A stretch of 64,000 nt of DNA from Moringa oleifera (taxonomy: Eukaryota; Streptophyta; Magnoliopsida; Brassicales; Moringaceae), in the NCBI GenBank assembly GCA_021397835.1, contig JAJFZO010000332.1:1-64000 (forward strand), in the 5' to 3' direction. Position 1 is the first letter of the stretch; the number at the start of each line of letters is the position of its first letter. Both the position numbers and the translations under genes were made by a program. Of this stretch, positions 34,835 through 48,174 are shown piece by piece. Under the pieces are notes generated by a model, which was not told where the DNA came from, ran no database searches, and was given only the letters and a program-made list of their open reading frames with translations.

Positions 34835-36065
34835 GGATTGTAATATTGAGACGAGGCACCAGAAGGTTCATTCTTTTTGTTGTCACTGAATTTTGATTTG
34901 GTTATTACGTATAATATTTTTCTTGTTTTGTTATTTTTTTTCATTGAATTCAAGTTATATCCTACCTTCCCAACCATAAGAGGAGAAGAATAGCGTTTGT
35001 CTTTTCAGAGAATGTTTTTATTAGATCTTTACTTTTTAAGTGTGTGGTACAGATTGTTAAGGAGGTTCAAATTACATTTGCTCCTTTGAAAACTATCAAG
35101 GAACTTCAGCAAGCAACTAAAAGGTTCCCTAAATGGTTAATTACTTTTGAGCTGCAACTGTTGAGTATCTTGAAAGCATGGGCACTAATAAATGTCATTT
35201 TTAATACCCAATCTTTATCGTAGGTATACTTTGCTGGCTGATCCCTTAGGTATACTTCATAATTTTTATTTGCATGTATTCATTCATGTCAATATCTTTA
35301 TAGATGATATTTTTGATTTGGGATGCGAAAAATCAGGATGATAAGTTTTGACCTCGATTTTGTTGTGGTTTTGGCATAAGGTGTTTTGTATTTGAAATGG
35401 CTTGGCAGCTACCTTATTAAGATGTTTAGTGTTAATGAATGTCAGCAAGTATTGCATACAAGTGAAGCACCCAATGACGGAGTGGATTGTTGATGTAAAA
35501 CTTTATGCTGCAGATGTTGTATTCGGGGCCGATGTTCCTCTCTCGCAAATTACTGGTAGGATAGTATATTTCATTAAATTGTTCTCCGTAGTTATTTAAC
35601 GCAGTATGTCAAATCTATGCCTACATTTAATAAGAAATAAGTCTATTTTCTGGCATGACAATCCTCAGCTACCACTAACCCTTTTTAATTTGGAAAAAGC
35701 AGAGAGTACGAGGCCAAAAAGTTATTCTTTAGCTATTCACTAGATAAGAGAAGACCGGATGATGATTTGAAACCAACTGATGGGAAACTACAGGTAAATT
35801 GCCACCTTTCTTGAGCAATGATAGTTGATGCACTTTATTGCCCATTTTTATGAACTAGAGTTGGGCAGCATAATTCTTTGACTTTCAGGAGAGCTGAACC
35901 AAATATGTGGGCTTACTTCTGTGTAAAGATAAGTTATTTTGTTTTTTTGTTTTTTTTTTTTCAAAATTATACGTTTGATAGCATGGTTCATTTTCCAACT
36001 AAATGATTGAATTTCCTACCTGCAGTCCAGAGGAGGCAATCATGAAATCTGGGATTCTCAATTTG
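34835..36065 (+). pseudogene. ACC1 unit 8 (copy of unit 5)
   Basis: It has the GCTG acceptor before exon A, exon C at 35462-35555 (VKHPMTEW, ADVVFGADV) and the ACAA|G acceptor change, as in unit 5. Its minisatellite tail from about 36717 (GCAGCTGCAGTTTAG) instead matches the tail of unit 9, so a second exchange boundary lies near 36710. Confidence 0.92.
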
Positions 36066-36949
36066 GTAAGTAGCAGCTACTAATCACATTTGAGTACATT
36101 AATATTTTTTAGGTAATAACATACTGTTTATTTAAAAGAAATAGTGAACATGATAATAGTAAAAATAGCACTATAACAATACCAATAGCAGTATAGCATT
36201 GTAGCAGTTGTAGTGTAATAGTAATTTAGAGAAAAGTGTAGTAGTAGTATAGCAGTAGCATTTTAGATGCATTAGTAGTGGGAGTAGCAGTTTTGATGAG
36301 TAGCAGTAATACTGGCAATTAAAATCGAGCAGCCATTGCAATAGAGCAGTAGGAGCTCGAATTGATTAGCAATTTCGGTGTAGGCGTAAAAGCTTAAATG
36401 GAGTAGTTGTAACACCATAAATTTAAAAGAAAAGTAATAAAAGTATAACAGTAGCAATGCGGAGAGAGTAGTAGCTGTGATGGATTAGCAGTAGCAGTTT
36501 AACTTGATTAGCAACGGCAATAGCAGTTTGGATGAGTAGCAATAGTAGTAGAGGCTTTCATGAGTAGCACTTCAAGTTTAAATAGAAAGGCACAAGCAGT
36601 AGCAGTTTTGATTAGTAATAAAAGGAGTTTAAAAGGGTAGCTGTAATTGTACAACAATAGTAGTTCGGATTGAGAAGTAATTGCAGTATAGCTATAGTAG
36701 CTTAAACGAAGTGGCACTAGCAGCTGCAGTTTAGAGGAGTAGCACTAGCATATTGCAGCAGTAGCTTAGATAGAGTAGCAATGGCAGTGTAGTAGTATAG
36801 CGGTAGAAGTTTGGTCATAGTAGGACTAGCAGCAGAGGTTTTGACGGAGGAGAAGTTTAGATATGTATTGTATTTTCTAACTGGAGTTGAAATATGATGA
36901 TTCAGCTACTTTATGATCATTATGAAAATGTTGCAGCTTTTCATTGCAG

Positions 36950-38176
36950 GGATTGTAATATCGAGAGGAGGCACCAGAAGGTTCATTCTTTTTGTTGTCA
37001 CTGAATTTTGATTTGGTTATTACGTATAATATTTTTCTTGTTTTGTTTTTTTTTTTATTGAATTCAAGTTATATCCAACCTTCCCAATCATAAGAGGCGA
37101 AGAATAACATTTATCCTTTCAGAAAATGTTTTTATTAGATCTTTACTTTTTAATGTGTGTGGAACAGATTATTAAGGAGGGTCAAATTACATTGGCCCTT
37201 TTGAAAACTATCAAGGCACTTCAGCAAGCAACTAAAAGGTTCACTAAATGGTTAATTACTTTTGTGCTACAACTATTTAGTATTTTGAAAACATGCACAC
37301 TAATAAATGCCATTTTTTAATACCCAATCTTGTATCGCAGGTATACTTTGCTGGCTGTTCCCTTAGGTTTACTTCATAATTTTTATTTACATGTATTCAT
37401 TAATGTCAATATCTTTATAGATGATATTTCTGACTTGGGATGCGAAAAATCAGGTTGATAAGTTTTGACCTCGTTTTTGTTGTGGTTTTAGCATAAGGCG
37501 TTTTGTATTGGAAATGGCTTGCCAGTTACCTTATTAAGATGTTTAATGTTAATGTCCGTAAGTATTACAAACAAGTGAAGCACCCAATTATGGAGTGGAT
37601 TGTTGATGTAAAACTTTATGCTGCACATGTTGCATTCGGGGCCGATGTTCCTCCCTTGCAAATTACTGGTACGATAGTATATTTCGCTAAATTTTTCTCC
37701 GTAGTTATTTAACGCAGTATGTCAAATCTATGCCTGTATTTAACAAGAAATGAGGCTATTTTCTGGCATGAAAATCCTCAGCTACCGCTAACCCCTTTTA
37801 ATTTGGAAAAAGCAGAGAGTACGAGGCCAAAAGGTTATTCTTTAGCTATTCACTAGAGAGAAGAAGATCAGATGATGATTTGAAACCGATTGATGGGAAA
37901 CTACAGGTAAATTGTCACCTTTCTTTAGCAATCATAGTTGCTGTATTTTATTGCCCATTTTCATGAACTAGAGTTGGGTTGCATAATTCTTTGACTTTCA
38001 GGAGAGCCGAACCAAATATGTGGGCTTACTTCTGTGTAAAGATAAGTTATTTTGTTATTTTGTTTTTTTTTTCAAAACTATACGTTTGATAGCATGGTTC
38101 ATTTTCTAACTAAATGATTGAATTTCTTACTTGCAGTCCAGGGGAGGCAATCATGAAATCTGGAATTCTCAATTTT
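36950..38176 (+). pseudogene. ACC1 unit 9
   Basis: Exon B reads IIKEGQITLALLKTIKALQQ, then TKRFTKWLITFV. Exon C (37575-37668) reads VKHPIMEWIVDVKLYAAHVA, with PPLQIT at the end. Exon D carries TAGAGAGAAGAAGATCAG around the shared stop, and the exon F end is AATTTT before GTAAG. It is nearly identical to unit 10. Confidence 0.92.
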
Positions 38177-39060
38177 GTAAGTAGAAGCTACTAATCTCAT
38201 TTGAGTACATTAATATTTTTTAGGTAATAGCATACTGTTTATTTAAAAGAAATAGTGACCACGATAATAGTAAAAGTAGCACTATAACAATACCAATAGC
38301 AGTATAGCATTGTAGTAGTTGCAGTGTAATTGTAATTCAGAGAGAGGAGCAGTAGTAGTATAGCAGTAGCTGTTTAGATGCATTAGTAGTGGGAGTAGCA
38401 GTTTTGATGAGTAGTAGTACGACTGGCAATTTAAATTGAGCAGCCGTTGCAGTAGAGCAGTAGGAGCTTGAATTGATCAGCAATTTTGATGTAGGTGCAA
38501 AAGCTTAAATGGAGTAGTTGTAACACCAAAAGTTTAAAAGAAAAAGTAATAAAAGCGTAACAGTGCAATTCGGAGAGAGCAGTAGCTGTGATGGATTAGC
38601 AGTAGTAGTTTAACTTGATTAGCGACGGTAATAGTTGTTTGGATGAGTAGCAGTAGTAGTAGAAGCTTTAATGAGTAGCAATTCAAGTTTAGATAGAAAA
38701 GCACAAGCAGTAGCAGTTTTGATTAGTAATAAAAGGAGTTTAACCGGGAAGCTGTAGCTGTACAACAATAGCAGTTCGGATTGAGAAGTAATTGTAGTAT
38801 AGCTGTAGTAGCTTAAACGAAGTGGCACTAGCAGCTGCAGTTTAGAGGAGTAGCACTAGCATATTGCAGCAGTAGCTTAGATAGAGTAGCAATGGTAGTG
38901 TAGTAGTATAGCGGTAGAAGTTTGGTCATAGTAGGACTAGCAGCAGAGGTTTTGACGGAGGAGAAGTTTAGATATGTATTGTATTTTCTAACTGGAGTTG
39001 AAATATGATGATTCAGCTACTTTATGATCATTATGAAAATGTTGCAGCTTTTCATTGCAG

Positions 39061-40286
39061 GGATTGTAATATCGAGAGGAGGCACCAGAAGGTTCATTCT
39101 TTTTGTTGTCACTGAATTTTGATTTGGTTATTACGTATAATATTTTTCTTGTTTTGTTTTTTTTTTATTGAATTCAAGTTATATCCAACCTTCCCAATCA
39201 TAAGAGGCGAAGAATAACATTTATCCTTTCAAAAAATGTTTTTATTAGATCTTTACTTTTTAATGTGTGTGGAACAGATTATTAAGGAGGGTCAAATTAC
39301 ATTGGCCCTTTTGAAAACTATCAAGGCACTTCAGCAAGCAACTAAAAGGTTCACTAAATGGTTAATTACTTTTGTGCTACAACTATTTAGTATTTTGAAA
39401 ACATGCACACTAATAAATGCCATTTTTTAATACCCAATCTTGTATCGCAGGTATACTTTGCTGGCTGTTCCCTCAGGTTTACTTCATAATTTTTATTTAC
39501 ATGTATTCATTAATGTCAATATCTTTATAGATGATATTTCTGACTTGGGATGCGAAAAATCAGGTTGATAAGTTTTGACCTCGTTTTTGTTGTGGTTTTA
39601 GCATAAGGCGTTTTGTATTGAAAATGGCTTGCCAGTTACCTTATTAAGATGTTTAATGTTAATGTCCATAAGTATTACAAACAAGTGAAGCACCCAATTA
39701 TGGAGTGGATTGTTGATGTAAAACTTTATGCTGCAAATGTTGCATTCGGGGCCGATGTTCCTCCCTTGCAAATTACTGGTACGATAGTATATTTCGCTAA
39801 ATTTTTCTCCGTAGTTATTTAACGCAGTATGTCAAATCTATGCCTGTATTTAACAAGAAATGAGGCTATTTTCTGGCATGAAAATCCTCAGCTACCGCTA
39901 ACCCCTTTTAATTTGGAAAAAGCAGAGAGTACGAGGCCAAAAGGTTATTCTTTAGCTATTCACTAGAGAGAAGAAGATCAGATGATGATTTGAAACCGAT
40001 TGATGGGAAACTACAGGTAAATTGTCACCTTTCTTTAGCAATCATAGTTGCTGTATTTTATTGCCCATTTTCATGAACTAGAGTTGGGTTGCATAATTCT
40101 TTGACTTTCAGGAGAGCCGAACCAAATATGTGGGCTTACTTCTGTGTAAAGATAAGTTATTTTGTTATTTTGTTTTTTTTTTCAAAACTATACGTTTGAT
40201 AGCATGGTTCATTTTCTAACTAAATGATTGAATTTCTTACTTGCAGTCCAGGGGAGGCAATCATGAAATCTGGAATTCTCAATTTT
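39061..40286 (+). pseudogene. ACC1 unit 10 (copy of unit 9)
   Basis: It differs from unit 9 by a handful of bases between exons A and F (for example GCAAATGTTGCA for GCACATGTTGCA in exon C, 39685-39778). Its minisatellite tail from about 40490 departs from unit 9 and resembles other units, so the duplicated stretch is close to one period long. Confidence 0.92.
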
Positions 40287-41167
40287 GTAAGTAGAAGCTA
40301 CTAATCTCATTTGAGTACATTAATACTTTTTAGGTAATAGCATACTGTTTATTTAAAAGAAATAGTGACCACGATAATAGTAAAAGTAGCACTATAACAA
40401 TACCAATAGCAGTATAGCATTGTAGTAGTTGCAGTGTAATTGTAATTCAGAGAGAGGAGCAGTAGTAGTATAGCAGTAGCTGTTTAGACGCAATGTAGTG
40501 GGAGTAGCAGTTTTGAAAAGTGGCAGTAAGACTGGCAATTTAAATCGAGCAACCGTTGCAGTAGAGCAGTAGGATCTCGAATTGATTAGCAATTTCTGTA
40601 GGTGCAAAAGCTTAAATGGAGTAGTTGTAACACCTGAAGTTTAAAAGAAAAAGTAATAAAAGCATAACCGTAGCAATTCGGAGAGAGTAGTAGCTGTGAT
40701 GGATTAGCAGTAGTAGGTTAACTGGATTAGCAACGATAATAACAGTTTGGATGAGTAGTAGTAGTAGCAGAAGTTTTCATGAGTAGCAATTCAAGGTTAG
40801 ATAGAGAAGCACAAGCAGCAGCAGTTTTTATTAGTAATAAAAGGAGTTTAAACAGGTAGCTGTAACTGTATAACAATAGCAATTCGGATTGAGAAGTAAT
40901 TGCAGTATAGCTGTAGTAGCTTAAACGAAGTGGCACTAGCAGCAGCAGTTTAGAGGAGTGGCACTAGCATATAGTAGTTGTAGCTTGGATAGTGTAGCAA
41001 TGGCAGTGCAGTAGCATAGCGGTAGAAGTTTAGTTGGAATAGGACTAGAAGCAGAGGTTTAACGGAGGAGAATTTTAGATATATATCGTACTTTCTAACT
41101 AGAGTTGAAATATAATGATTCAGCTACTTTGTGATCATTATGAAAATGTTGCAGCTTTTCATTGCAG

Positions 41168-42394
41168 GGATGATAATATTGAGAGGAGGCACCAGAAGGT
41201 TCATTCTTTTTGTTGTCACTGAATTTTGATTTGGTTATTACGTGTAATATTTTTCTTGTTTTGCTATTTTTTTTATTGAATTCAACTTATATGCTTCCTT
41301 CCCAACCATAAGAGGCGAAGAATAGCATTTATCCTTTCAGAGACTGTTTTTTTTAGATCTTTGCTTTTTAATGTGTGTGGTACAGATTATTAAGGAGGGT
41401 CAAATTACATTAGCCCCTTTGAAAACTATCAAGGAACTTCAGCAAGCAACTAAAATGTTCGCTAAATGGTTAATTACTTTTGAGCTGCAACTGTTGAGTA
41501 TCTTGAAAGCATTTACACTAATAAATGCCATTTTTAATACCCAATCTTGTATCGCAGGTATACTTGCTGGGTGTTCCCTCGTGTATACTTCATAATTTTT
41601 ATTTGCATGTATTCATTCTTGTCAATATCTTTATAGATGATATTTTTGACTTGAGATGCGAAAAATCAAATTGATAGGTTTTGACCTCGTTTTTGTTGTG
41701 GTTTTAGCATAAGGCGTTTTGTATTTGAAATGGCTTACCAGTTACCTTATTAAGATGTTTTGTGTTAATGAATGTCAGCAAGTATTGCATACAGGTGAAC
41801 AACCCAATTACGGAGTGGATTGTTGATGTAAAACTTGATGCAGCATACGTTGCATTCGGGGCCGATGTTCCTCTCTCGCAAATTACTGGTACGATAGTAT
41901 ATTTCATTACATTGTTCTCCGTAGTTATTTAACGTAGTATCTCAAATCTATGCCCATATTTGATAAGAAATAAGGCTATTTTCTGGCATGAAAATCCTCA
42001 GCTACCGCTAACCCCTTTTAATTTGGAAAAAGCAAAGAGTACGAGGCCAAAAGGTTATTCTTTAGCTATTCACTAGACAGGAGAAGACCGAATGATGATT
42101 TGAAGCCCACTGATGGGAAATTACAAGTAAATTGTCACCTTTCTTGAGCAATCATAGTTGATGTAGTTTATTGCCCATTTTTATGAACTAGAGTTGGGCT
42201 GCATAATTCTTTGACTTTCAGGAGTGCTGAACCAAATATGTGGGCTTACTTCTCTATAAAGATAAGTTATTTTGTTATTTTGTTTTTTTTCAAAACTATA
42301 TGTTTGACAGCATGGTTCCTTTTCAAACTAAATGATTGAATTTTTTACTTGCAGTCCAAGGGAGGCAATAATGAAATCTTGGATTCTCAATTTG
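41168..42394 (+). pseudogene. ACC1 unit 11
   Basis: Exon C (41795-41888) reads VNNPITEWIVDVKLDAAYVA, so both Glu and His of VEH are Asn. Exon D has AAGACCGAATGATG, the 1-nt loss shared by units 1-11, and ends in TTACAA|GTAAAT with the final G of the exon changed. Exon A reads GGATGATAAT. Confidence 0.92.
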
Positions 42395-43272
42395 GTAAGT
42401 AGAAGCTACTAATCTCATTTAAGTACATTAATATTTTTTAGGTAATAACATAATGTTTATTTAAAAGGAATAGTGAACACGATAATAGTGAAAGTAGCCT
42501 TATAACAATAACAATAGCAGTATAGCATTGTTGCAGTGTAATAGTAATTCAGAGAGAGGAGCAGTAGTAGTATAGCAGTAGCAGTTTAGATGCATTAGTA
42601 ATGGGAGTAGTAGTTTTGATGAGTTGCAGTAAGACTGGCAATTTAAATCGAGCAGCTATTGCAGTAGAGCAGTAGGAGCTCGAATAGATTAGCAATTTTG
42701 GTTAAGGTGTAAAAGCTTAAATGGAGTAGTTGTAACACCAGAAGTTTAGAAGAAAAGTAATAAAAGTATAATTGTAGCAATTCAGAGAGAGTAGTAGCTA
42801 TGATGGATTAGCAGTAGCAGTTTAACTTGATTAGGAACGGTAATAGCTGTTTGGATGAGTAGCAGTAGTAGTAAAAGCTTTCATGAGTAGCAATTCAAGT
42901 TTAGATAGAAAAGCACAAGCAGTAGTAGTTTTGATAAGTAAGAGAAGGAGTTTAAACGGGCAGCTGTAGCTGTATAATAATAGCAGTTTGGATTGAGAAG
43001 TAATTGTAGTATAGCTATAGTAGCTTAAACGAAGAGGCACTAGCAGCAGCAGTTTAGATGAGCAGCACTAGCATATAGTAGTGGTAGCTTTGATAGAGTA
43101 GTAATGGCAGTGCAGTAGTATAGCGGTAGAAGTTTGGTTGGAGTAGGACTAGCAGCAAAGGTTTTAACGAAGGAGAAGTTTAGCTATGCATCGTATTTTC
43201 TAACTAGAGTTGAAATGTAGTGGTTTAGCTACTTTGTGATCAGTATGAAATTGTTGCAGCTTTTCATTGCAG

Positions 43273-44490
43273 GGATTATAATATTGAGAGGGGGCATTAG
43301 AAGGTTCATTCTTTTTTGTTGTCACTGGATTTAGATTTGGTTATTACGTGTAATATTTTTCTTATTTTGCTATTTTTTTATTGAATTCAAGTTATATCCT
43401 ACCTTCCCAACCATAAGAGGGGAAGAATAGCATTTATCCTTTTGTATGATATCTTTACTTTTTAATGTGTATGGTACAGATTATTAAGGAGGGTCAAATT
43501 ATATTAGCTCCTTTGAAAACTATCAACGAACTTCAGCAAGCAACTAAAAGGTTCGTTAAATGGTTAATTATTTTTGAGCTACAACTGTTGAGTATCTTGA
43601 AAGCATAGACACCAATAAATGCTATTTTTTAATACCCAATCTTGTGTCGCAGGTATACCTTGCTGGCTGTTCCCTCAGGTATACTTCATAATTTTTATTT
43701 GCATGTATTCATTCATGTCGATATCTTTATAGATGACATTTCCAACTTAGGATGCGGATAATCATGTTGATAGGTTTTAACCTCATTTTTGTTGTGCTTT
43801 TGGCATAAGGCGTTTTGTACTTGAAATGGCTTGCCAGCTACCTTATTAAGATGCTTAGTGTTAATGAATGTCAGTAAGTATTGCATGCAGGTGAAGCACC
43901 CAATTACGGAGTGGATTGTTAATGTAAAACTTAATGCTGCACAAGCTACATTCGGGGCCGGTGTTCCTCTCTCACAAATTATTGCTACGATAGTATATTT
44001 CATTAAATTGTTCTCCGTAGTTATTTGACGCAGTATCTCAAATCTATGCCTATATTTAATAAGAAATAAGGCTATTTCTGGCATGAAAATCCTCAGCTAC
44101 CGCTAACCCCTTATAATTTAGAAAAAGCAAAGAGTACGAGGCCAAAAGGTTATTCTTTAGCTCTTCACTAGACAGGAGAAGACCCAGATGATGATTTGAA
44201 ATCCACTGATGGGAAACTATAGGTAAATTGTCGCCTTTCTTGAGCAATCATAATTGATGTATTTTATTGCCCATTTTTATGAACTAGAGTTGAGCTGCAT
44301 AATTCTTTGACTTTCAGGAAAGCTGAACCAAATTTGCTGGCTTACTTCTCTGTAAAGATAAGTTATTTTGTTATTTTGTTTTTTTTCAAAACCATATGTT
44401 TGATAGCATGGTTTGTTTTCTAACTAAATGATTGAATTTCTTACTTGCAGTCCAAGGGAGGCAATCATGAAATCTGGGATTCTCAATTTT
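43273..44490 (+). pseudogene. ACC1 unit 12
   Basis: Exon D reads GAAGACCCAGATGATGATTT, which keeps the EDPDD reading frame of the parent enzyme. Units 1-11 have lost one base here. The shared TAG still precedes it, and the exon now ends in TAG|GTAAAT. Exon C (43891-43984) reads VKHPITEWIVNVKLNAAQAT; its donor has become CTACGA in place of GTACGA. Unit 13 is its close copy. Confidence 0.92.
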
Positions 44491-45375
44491 GTAAGTAGAA
44501 GCTACTAATCTCATTCGAGTACGTTAATATTTTTTAGGTAATAACATACTGTTTATTTAAAAGGAATAGTGAATACGATAATAGTAAAAGTAACACTATA
44601 ACAATACCAATAACAGTATTGCATTGTAGCAGTTGTAGTGTAATAGTAATTCAGCGAGAGAAGCAGTAGTAGTATAGCAGTAGCAGTTTATATGCATTAG
44701 TAGTGGGAGTAGCAGTTTTGATGAGAAGCAGTAAGACTGGCAATTTAAATCGAGCACTCATTCCAGTAGAGCAGTAGGAGCTCGAATTGATTAGCGATTT
44801 CGGTATTGGTGTAGCAGCTTAAATGGAGTAGTTGTAACACTAGAAGTTTAAAAGAAAAACTAATAAGAGTGTAACAGTAGCAATTCGGAGATAGTAGTAG
44901 CTATGATGGATTAGCAGTAGCAGTTTAACTTTATTAGCAACGGTAATAGCAGTTTTGATGAGTGGCCGTAGTAGTATAAGCTTTCATGAGTAGCAATTCA
45001 AGTTTAGATAGAAAAGTACAAGCAGTAGCAGTTTTGATGAGTAATAGAAGGAGTTTGAACGGGCAGCTGTAGCTGTATAACAATAGCAGTTCGGATTGAG
45101 AAGTAATTACAGTATAGCTGTAGTAGCATAAACGAAGTGGCACTAGCAACAGCAATTTAGAGGAGTAGTACTGGCATATAGCAGTGGTAGCTTGGATAGA
45201 GTAGCAGTAGTAGTGCAGTAGTATAGCGGTAGAAGTTTGGTTGGAGTAGGACTAGCATCAAAGGTTTTAACGAAGGAGAAGTTTAGCTATGCATCGTATT
45301 TTCTAACTAGAGTTGAAATGTAGTGGTTTAGCTACTTTGTGATCATTATGAAAATGTTGTAGCTTTTAATTGAAA

Positions 45376-46591
45376 GGATTGTAATATTGAGAGGGGGCAC
45401 TAGAAGGTTCATTCTTTTTTGTTGTCACTGGATTTAGATTTGGTTATTACGTGTAATATTTTTCTTATTTTGCTATTTTTTTATTGAATTCAAGTTATAT
45501 CCTACCTTCCCAACCATAAGAAGGGAAGAATAGCATTTATCCTTTTGTATGATATCTTTACTTTTTAATGTGTATGGTACAGATTATTAAGGAGGGTCAA
45601 ATTATATTGGCTCCTTTGAAAACTATCAACGAACTTCAGCAAGCAACTAAAAGGTTCGCTAAATGGTTAATTATTTTTGAGCTACAACTGTTGAGTATCT
45701 TGAAAGCATAGACACCAATAAATGCTATTTTTTAATACCCAATCTTGTGTCGCAGGTATACCTTGCTGGCTGTTCCCTCAAGTATACTTCATAATTTTTA
45801 TTTGCATGTATTCATTCATGTCGATATCTTTATAGATGACATTTCCAACTTTGGATGCGGATAATCAAGTTGATAGGTTTTAACCTCGTTTTTGTTGTGC
45901 TTTTGGCATAAGGAGTTTTGTATTTAAACTGGCTTGCCAGCTACCTTATTAAGATGCTTAGTGTTAATGAATGTCAGTAAGTATTGCATGCAGGTGAAGC
46001 ACCCAATTACGGAGTGGATTGTTAATGTAAAACTTAATGCTGCATAAGCTACATTCGGGGCCGGTGTTCCTCTCTCACAAATTATTGCTACGATAGTATA
46101 TTTCATTAAATTGTTCTCCGTAGTTATTTGACGCAGTATCTCAAATCTATGCCTATATTTAATAAGAAATAAGGCTATTTCTGGCATGAAAATCCTTAGC
46201 TACCGCTAACCCCTTATAATTTAGAAAAAGCAAAGAGTACGAGGCGAAAAGGTTATTCTTTAGCTTTTCACTAGACAGGAGAAGACCCAGATGATGATTT
46301 GAAACCCATTGATGGGAAACTATAGGTAAATTGTCGCCTTTCTTGAGCAATCATAATTGATGTATTTTATTGCCCATTTTTATGAACTAGAGTTGGGCTG
46401 CATAATTCTTTGACTTTCAGGAAAGCTGAACCAAATTTGCTGGCTTACTTCTCTGTAAAGATAAGTTATTTTGTTATTTTGTTTTTTTTCAAAACTATGT
46501 TTGATAGCATGGTTCATTTTCTAACTAAATGATTGAATTTGTTACTTGCAGTCTAAGGGAGGCAATCATGAAATCTGGGATTCTCATTTTG
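45376..46591 (+). pseudogene. ACC1 unit 13 (copy of unit 12)
   Basis: It shares the in-frame EDPDD and the CTACGA donor with unit 12. Additional lesions are the acceptor before exon A (GAAAGG, AG lost from its place), a CAA to TAA stop in exon C (45994-46087) and TCTCATTTTGG at the end of exon F. The extra lesions suggest unit 12 is closer to their common source. Confidence 0.92.
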
Positions 46592-47474
46592 GTAAGTAGA
46601 AGCTACTAATCTCATTCGAGTACGTTAATATTTTTTAGGTAATAACATACTGTTTATTTAAAAGGAATAGTGAACACGATAATAGTAAAAGTAGCACTAT
46701 AACAATACCAATAGCAGTATAGCATTGTAGTAGTTGCAGTGTAATAGTAATTCAGAGAGAGGAGCAGTAGTAGTATAGCAGTAGCAGTTTAGATGCATTA
46801 GTAGTGGGAGTAGCAGTTTTGATGAGTAGCAGTAAGACTGGCAATTTAAATCTAGCAGTCGTTGTAATAGAGCAGTTGAAGCTCGAATTGATTTGCAATT
46901 TCAGTACTGGTGTAGCAGCTTAAATGGAGTAGTTGTAAGACCAGAAGTTTCAAAGAAAAGTAATAAGAGTATAACAGTAGCAATTCGGAGAGAGTAGTTG
47001 CTAAGATGGATTAGCAGTAGCAGTTTAACTTGATTAGCAGCGGTAATAGCAGTTTTAATGAGTAGCCGTAGTAGTATAAGCTTTCATGAGTAGCAATTCA
47101 AGTTTAGATAGAAAAGCACAAGCAGTAGCAGTTTTGATGAGTAATAGAAGGAGTTTAAACGGGTAGCTGTAGCTGTATAACAATAGCAGTTCGGATTGAG
47201 AAGGAATTGCAGTATAGTTGTAGTAGCTTAAACAAAGTGGCACTAGCAATAGTAGTTTAGAGGAATAGCACTGCCATATAGCCGTGGTAGCTTGGATTGT
47301 GCAGCAATAGTAGTGCAGTAGTATAGCGATAGAAGTTGGTTGGAGTTGGGCTAGTAGCAGAGGTTTTGACGGAGGAGAAGTTTAGATATGTATCATATTT
47401 TCTAACTAGAGTTGAAATGTAGTGGTTCAGCTACTTTGTGATCATTATGAAAATGTTGCAGCTTTTTATTACAA

Positions 47475-47780
47475 AGATTGTAATATCGAGAGGAGGCACC
47501 AAAAGGTTCATTCTTTTTGTTGACACTGAATTTAGATTTGGTTATTACGTATAATATTTTTCTTATTTTGCTATTTTTTTATTGAATTCAAGTTATATCC
47601 TACCTTCCCAACCATAAAAGGGGAAGAATAGCATTTATCGTTTTGTATGAAATCTTTACTTTTTAATGTGTATGGTACAGATTATTAAAGAGGGTCAAAT
47701 TATATTGGCTCCTTTGAAAACTATCAAGGAACTTCGGCAAGCAACTTAAAGGTTTGCTAAATGGTTAATTATTTTTGAGC
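47475..47780 (+). pseudogene. ACC1 unit 14, truncated by internal deletion
   Basis: Exon A (47475-47505) and the first 90 bases of exon B (from 47691) are present. At about 47780 the sequence passes directly from TTTTTGAGCT of exon B to TTTCATGAGTAG, which belongs to the middle of the minisatellite intron. About 1.4 kb of a normal unit is missing, including exons C-F. AGCT is present at both parent sites, so a 4-bp microhomology could have guided the deletion. Exon B also has CAACTTAAAGG (TAA) for CAACTAAAAGG. Confidence 0.92.
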
Positions 47781-48174
47781 TTTCATGAGTAGTAATTCTA
47801 GTTTAGGTAGAAAGGCACAAGCCGTAACAGTTTTGATGAGTAATAGAAGGAGTTTAAACGGGTAGCTGTAGCTATATAACAATAACAGTTCGGATTGAGA
47901 AGTAATTGCTGTATAGCTATAGTGGCTTAAACGAAGTGGCACTAGCAGCAGCAGTTTAGAGGAGTAGCACTGGCATATAGCAGTGGTAGCTTGGATAGAG
48001 TAGTAGTAGCAGTGCTGTAGTATAGCGGTAGAAGTTTGGTTGGAGTAGGACTAGCAGCAGAAGTTTTGACGGAGGAGAAGTTTAGATGTGTATCGTATTT
48101 TCTAACTAGACTTGAAATGTATTGGTTCAGTTACTTTGTGATCATTATGAAAATGTTGAAGGTTCAAATTGCAG

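Larger units (their letters stand above)
24340..36715 (+). repeat. Higher-order duplication of a three-unit block (offset 6311 bp)
   Basis: Units 3-4-5 (about 24340-30400) and 6-7-8 (about 30640-36715) run in parallel with offsets of 6311, 6311 and 6310 at exon A. The frames through exon C in units 3/6, 4/7 and 5/8 are identical or nearly so, while neighbouring units in the same triplet differ more. This is the pattern of recent unequal exchange within the array. Confidence 0.93.

Noticed and set aside
22761..44028. Repeated 65-codon plus-strand frames beginning MPATLLRCLVLMNVSK
   Set aside because: The first half is intron sequence before exon C; only the QVKHPITEW part is exon-derived. They are not separate genes.
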